Positions 60,362 through 64,000 of a DNA stretch of 64,000 nt are shown here, piece by piece; within the stretch, counting starts at the first letter, position 1, and every line of letters begins with the position of its first letter. The stretch spans positions 50,096,001 through 50,160,000 of the forward strand of contig CM075101.1 of assembly GCA_037576195.1 (NCBI GenBank), written 5' to 3'. This DNA is from Phytoseiulus persimilis (lineage: Eukaryota > Arthropoda > Arachnida > Mesostigmata > Phytoseiidae). A model generated the notes under the pieces. It did not search any database. It was not told the DNA's origin and saw only the letters and a program-made list of their open reading frames with translations. A program made the position numbers and the translations under genes.

Positions 60362-61158
60362 GCCTCAAATGCCAGACTCTCAGATGCCAGAATAAAACAC
60401 TCTCCCGACTCCGGATGGGTGCCCGCTGATTCAGCAGGTCATTGGAGGCCGCGAATGAAGTTAGGCAGAACCGGGGAGCTCAATGGGGGAGAGCTCCAAT
60501 GGCTCTAGCACAGGCAACCTCTGTTACCCTCCTTGGGCCAACAGGATCAGCTTGAGAACCACTCGGACATGTGATTATTGTCGATCGACGTGGAAAGCTC
60601 AGCGACGTCCTCATTGCGGGTCTCCAGACCCGCGTCAATCCTTCACTCTCTCCTTCACTGGCAGTGATGATTCGCTAGCGACGAGTCGGGAGGGAGGTAG
60701 TTCCTTCCCTAACTCCGTGCATTGAGTGAGGAATCGCCGAGCTAGCGGCCCAAAAGCCAAGTTGAGGCTAAGCGAGCTTTCGGCGAAGGGGGCTGCAACC
60801 GCTCGGAATGCGCGAAGGATCGCTTTTCTATTACTCCTCAGCCCTAGTCCCCAAACGTCCACGCTGATCGAGATTGGAGACATGCATCGAAAGTCCTATC
60901 CATTCATCATGATTCATTCTTTCCCATCATCAGCAAACCATTAATAAATCGCAGGGGGTGCGGTGCAGCGTGTACCATATGTACGGTGTGGAGGAGGGTC
61001 TGCCGCATGACTCGCGCTCGTCGCAGACGTCGGAAACGCTCTGCTCCCAAATCCGCTTAATTAGCGGGGATCTATCCGGAATCGGGAGAGTTTTTTATTC
61101 TGCCATCTGAGTTTCTGGCATCTGAGATTCTGGAATCTGAGTTTCTGGCATCTGAGGC
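60362..61158. mobile_element. Inverted-repeat element ending in tandem TCTGGCATCTGAG units
   Basis: The left end (60362-60427) reads GCCTCAAATGCCAGA, then CAGATGCCAGAATAAAA and CTCTCCCGACTCCGGAT. The right end (61064-61158) is its reverse complement with few changes, but has extra copies of the 12-18 base terminal unit (TCTGAGTTTCTGGCA). The 640-base interior holds no convincing gene. Build resembles the foldback element at 20.1 kb, with unrelated sequence. No target-site duplication was found. Confidence 0.6.
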
Positions 61159-61200
61159 ATATTCTCCTTTTTCGGTGGGAAAGAACAAGGTGTTTTAACA

Positions 61201-61556
61201 GCGCATTCTGCGAATAGTACTAGAGCTGGAGGTGAATATTCCTCTTCAGTTCTAGCTAGTTGACCTCGGAAACGTCAAGATTCGCGTTGAGCAGGTTGCT
61301 TCCTGTAGCAGCTACACCTTTGCTCAGTTCGAACTCGGGACCAAAGATGCGGAACAGCGAGGACGTAAGCGAGGCAGAAGATGTAGGTAGGCTGAGCATT
61401 ACGAAGGTGCAATTCCTCCCCTCTAAACCAGTCCCGACCGCTCCGCTGTTGGGAGAGGAGGTTTTCGGCTTCACGCTCTTCAACTTCATGCCTTTCGGGC
61501 TCGATTTTTCGGCTTCATGCATTTCTGGCTCGATTTCTCGGCATGAAGGGTATACA
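61201..61556 (-). repeat. Right member of the ~350-base inverted pair, with an open frame
   Basis: Reverse complement of 55298-55643. On the minus strand 88 codons are open (61256-61522): a basic repetitive start (KLKSVKPKTSSP), then LPTSSASLTSSLFRIFGPEF and GVAATGSNLLNANLDVSEVN. Related text is recoverable from the left copy in broken frames, so the pair may be remains of a duplicated gene or of a transposon's terminal regions. Confidence 0.7.
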
Positions 61557-61892
61557 CCTAACCAAGTGCTTCAAGTTTTCGGAATGTAGGACAATCCACG
61601 TCTACTGTGACAGTGGGACAGCAGGAATAGCTCTTAGACACAATGCTTCTGCTTGGTTTCCGTCTGACCGGAATACCAGACGTGGAGAGGCGCGCTCAAC
61701 TGAGGCCAGACTGCACAAAGAACGGAGAAGCAACGGAACACCTGATGAAATCGAATAAGGGCATTGGACGGAGATAATGATAGTGCAGTGACGCGGCCGA
61801 GACGAAAAACGGTTCAAGTCCATCGTGGGAAGTGAGGTGTGACGCACTTGATGCAGCCGTAACTTTTTACCCTCTGTTGGGAGCGCATACAG

Positions 61893-62893
61893 CCAGTCTG
61901 GAAAAGGACTCGAATAGTTCGGGAAATCTGACGGCTACGCAAACGAATGTCATAGCAAGCTCACCTAGGAAGCTGGAGTCCGGAAATGGTTGGTTTGAGG
62001 GTCCCTGGAATGAACCCAAGGAATCGACAACTCAGGCCGGGCGGAGAGAGCCTCCTCCGTTCGACCAAGTTCGGTCTGGTTTCAACTGCGTTCCGCGCCA
62101 TGAAACCTTTACTAGTCGTCATGGATTCAATGGATTCCTAGCTCCAAGTGAGCGACTCTAGTGTAGCTGCTTCTCTCTGCGATAAGCGCCTGGTTCGATG
62201 ACTCTGGACTAGGGGGGGGGGGGGGGCGGGGTTGAAGAATCCGTGAGCGGAATGTTGAAACAATATCAGCTGCTCTCTATTCGCACTCAAGGCCCGACGA
62301 ATGCCATCGTTTCTGAAACGGCGGGAACGGTTTTATCACGAATCCATCGGTTGACTTCATGGTCACTAAATGCTCGCTGAACGTTTCAAAGGGCCAAGAC
62401 TGAAACGCTCGAGGCACTGGATCGAAAAACATGGGGCGAGCTACAAGTTTGTGTTATTACCTCGTGGAGCTCAACTCGTAGCGATCCTTAATGTGCACGA
62501 ATAATCCCCTGAGCTCCGGGATGACTAGTTTGGCGTTCACAGATCTGGACCCACAAGTTCGTCAGAGCCTCACGTTTGTGGCTGGGCAGTCCGAATGGGA
62601 GAGAGAACTTCTGTTCTTCTTCGGATCTCAAGATCACACGCTTGTCTGTTCGGTTCCTCAACATCTTGTACCGTTGATATCGGCGGGAGGATCGCGTTCA
62701 AGTAGTGGAGCCTTAGTGTTCAGCATTCCTGTCCTTGTTGAGGCCAAGAGTTGGCGTCCGCGGGAGACATCGGACATTCCGGAGTCTAAGCTCTTCTCTC
62801 TTCGTCTTACTGGTACGTTGTAACAGTGGATCTGGATTGCATCTTATCCCCCCAGGAGGAGTACAATATACTCGGTTTCTTCAACTATTGTAA
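61893..62893 (+). CDS. Unrecognised gene, three 3' exons
   Basis: Exons 61893-62147, 62543-62812 and 62856-62893 each join in phase 1 and end in TAA, covering about 187 codons. The acceptors follow CTGTTGGGAGCGCATACAG, GTTCACAG and TTATCCCCCCAG; the donors are GTGAGC and GTACGT. The second exon has well-formed globular-looking text (DLDPQVRQSLTFVAGQSEWERELLFFFG in part, then HLVPLISAGG). The first exon is Ser/Pro/Arg-rich. No domain was recognised. The 5' end is missing; the first exon frame stays open upstream to 61832 without an ATG. The first intron contains a G-run (62212-62226). Confidence 0.55.
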
Positions 62894-63629
62894 GTTCGTG
62901 CGAACTTTTTCGCCAGCCCCTGCCGAAATACCAGCTAGTTAGATGTGAGAAAGCACACTTACAACAGACTCGGATTTCACGGATTATTGACATTTATTGG
63001 CTTTTGCACAAATTCACACACAGTGGTGCAGCTCAAATGAAACTTTCAGGGATGGAAACGTTCATACAGAAGCATTGAAGACGATCGTATTCTGGCTCGT
63101 CCCGGTTTCAGAGTAGAAACCCGCGGTAACAATGGAGAACGCCAATGTCAATATCAACGATGAGAGTAAAGGGTTCGAGAGTCCTCACAGCTCCTGTCTG
63201 GACGATGGGGCACAATTGCGGATTTAGAGCTCGGAGAGGCTTTCAACATGAGCAGAGGTGCCATGCAATCACAGATGATCTCTATGAAAATTGGGGTAAA
63301 TGAAGCAGAAGTGTGGTCGAGGTCTCGGAAATTATATTGAGTGGTTCATTAACGGCATTACTTCATCAAAGGATACAGAAATTACATTTCACTTAGGAAC
63401 AGTGATCGCAGAGGACTTCGGCGCGATAGAGGCATTACGTAAAAGACAACAGGCTGCAGTTTGCTATTGCGCGTTTCACATGACCATGGGCAAAATAGGC
63501 CAACGTGCCCGAAACTACACTGGTTTAATTTCATGTTCCATGACCCTCTAACAATACCACAGTGAGGTCGCCGAAAAGTCGGGGTCAACTACTGGTAGGT
63601 CCCTTCTCAGCATTGCGAGTAGGCTTTGC
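62894..63629. other. No gene recognised
   Basis: Short overlapping frames on both strands around 63300-63590, none supportable. Confidence 0.4.
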
Positions 63630-63759
63630 AAATAACCGCATTTCTAAATAACCGCGGTTACGGTTAACCGATAACCGCAAATCCATAACCGCAAAAGCGC
63701 TTAACCGCAAAATTGGGACCGAAAACCGCGGTTATAACCGCAAATAACCGCGGTTTTAT
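63630..63759. repeat. AACCGC/GCGGTT repeat cluster
   Basis: About ten copies of ATAACCGC-type units occur within 130 bases, several as palindromes (ACCGCGGTTA). Such clusters are often subterminal regions of DNA transposons, where transposase binds, but no element border was found. Confidence 0.6.
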
Positions 63760-64000
63760 GGAAGAATGCTTCTTGGAGAATTTCCAGGAAGCTTCTCCTC
63801 TTTTATCAGGAAGAAGGTTCCATAATTAGCGGATACAACGCGATCTCAAAGCACATCTCTTAAAGACTCGTTTGTTACAGCTCGACCTTGATCAGATGTG
63901 GCCGGGAACATTGGTTGAACGTTTCAAGTCACGAAATCTTCAAAAAATTATCCTGATGCAAAAGAGATCTTGTTTTGTGGAGCCCCCCGTCCGATGAATG

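Overview
This is a stretch of animal nuclear DNA. Genes are split by GT-AG introns (mostly 40-100 bases, a few of several kb), spacers are long, and inverted-repeat elements are frequent. An opsin, a RING-type TRC8/RNF139 relative, a TIM10 and a COX6C-like gene point to an arthropod. The short introns and group-4 opsin would suit a chelicerate such as a mite, but that is inference. All gene models below were built by matching splice-site phases between neighbouring exons. Starts are missing where the first exon could not be found.

Layout. 0-7.2 kb: a membrane RING E3 ligase (RNF139/TRC8-like, minus), two unrecognised genes, a small membrane protein, and TIM10 (plus), which holds carrier precursors for the mitochondrial inner membrane. 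7.2-10.1 kb: a diverged tandem duplication. 10.2-18.6 kb: three minus-strand genes in a row, the largest encoding an 894-residue coiled-coil protein in 15 phase-consistent exons. 18.6-21.0 kb: gene-poor, with a foldback element. 21.8-23.8 kb: three small minus-strand genes, one a COX6C-like cytochrome oxidase subunit. 24.5-26.5 kb: an unrecognised plus-strand gene whose mapped exon joins are all phase 0. 28.2-29.2 kb: two small candidate genes. 29.3-41.4 kb: largely empty, with one hAT-type MITE that has a perfect 8-base target duplication.

41.5-49.1 kb: a non-visual, group-4 (OPN5/peropsin type) opsin in at least seven exons. It keeps the retinal lysine and the Glu181 counterion position but has Glu-Gln-Tyr in place of Glu-Arg-Tyr at the end of helix 3. 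A second hAT-type MITE lies inside one of its introns.

49.1-64 kb: mostly repeats. These include a longer relative of the second MITE, an inverted pair of about 350 bases spaced 6 kb apart, a 15-residue tandem-repeat reading frame, another inverted element ending in short tandem repeats, one unrecognised plus-strand gene (61.9-62.9 kb), and an AACCGC-rich repeat cluster.

The genes form no pathway or operon. No prokaryotic, CRISPR or phage features were seen. The points most worth a second look are the altered opsin motif, the foldback elements, and the high share of splice donors that lack a purine at position +3.
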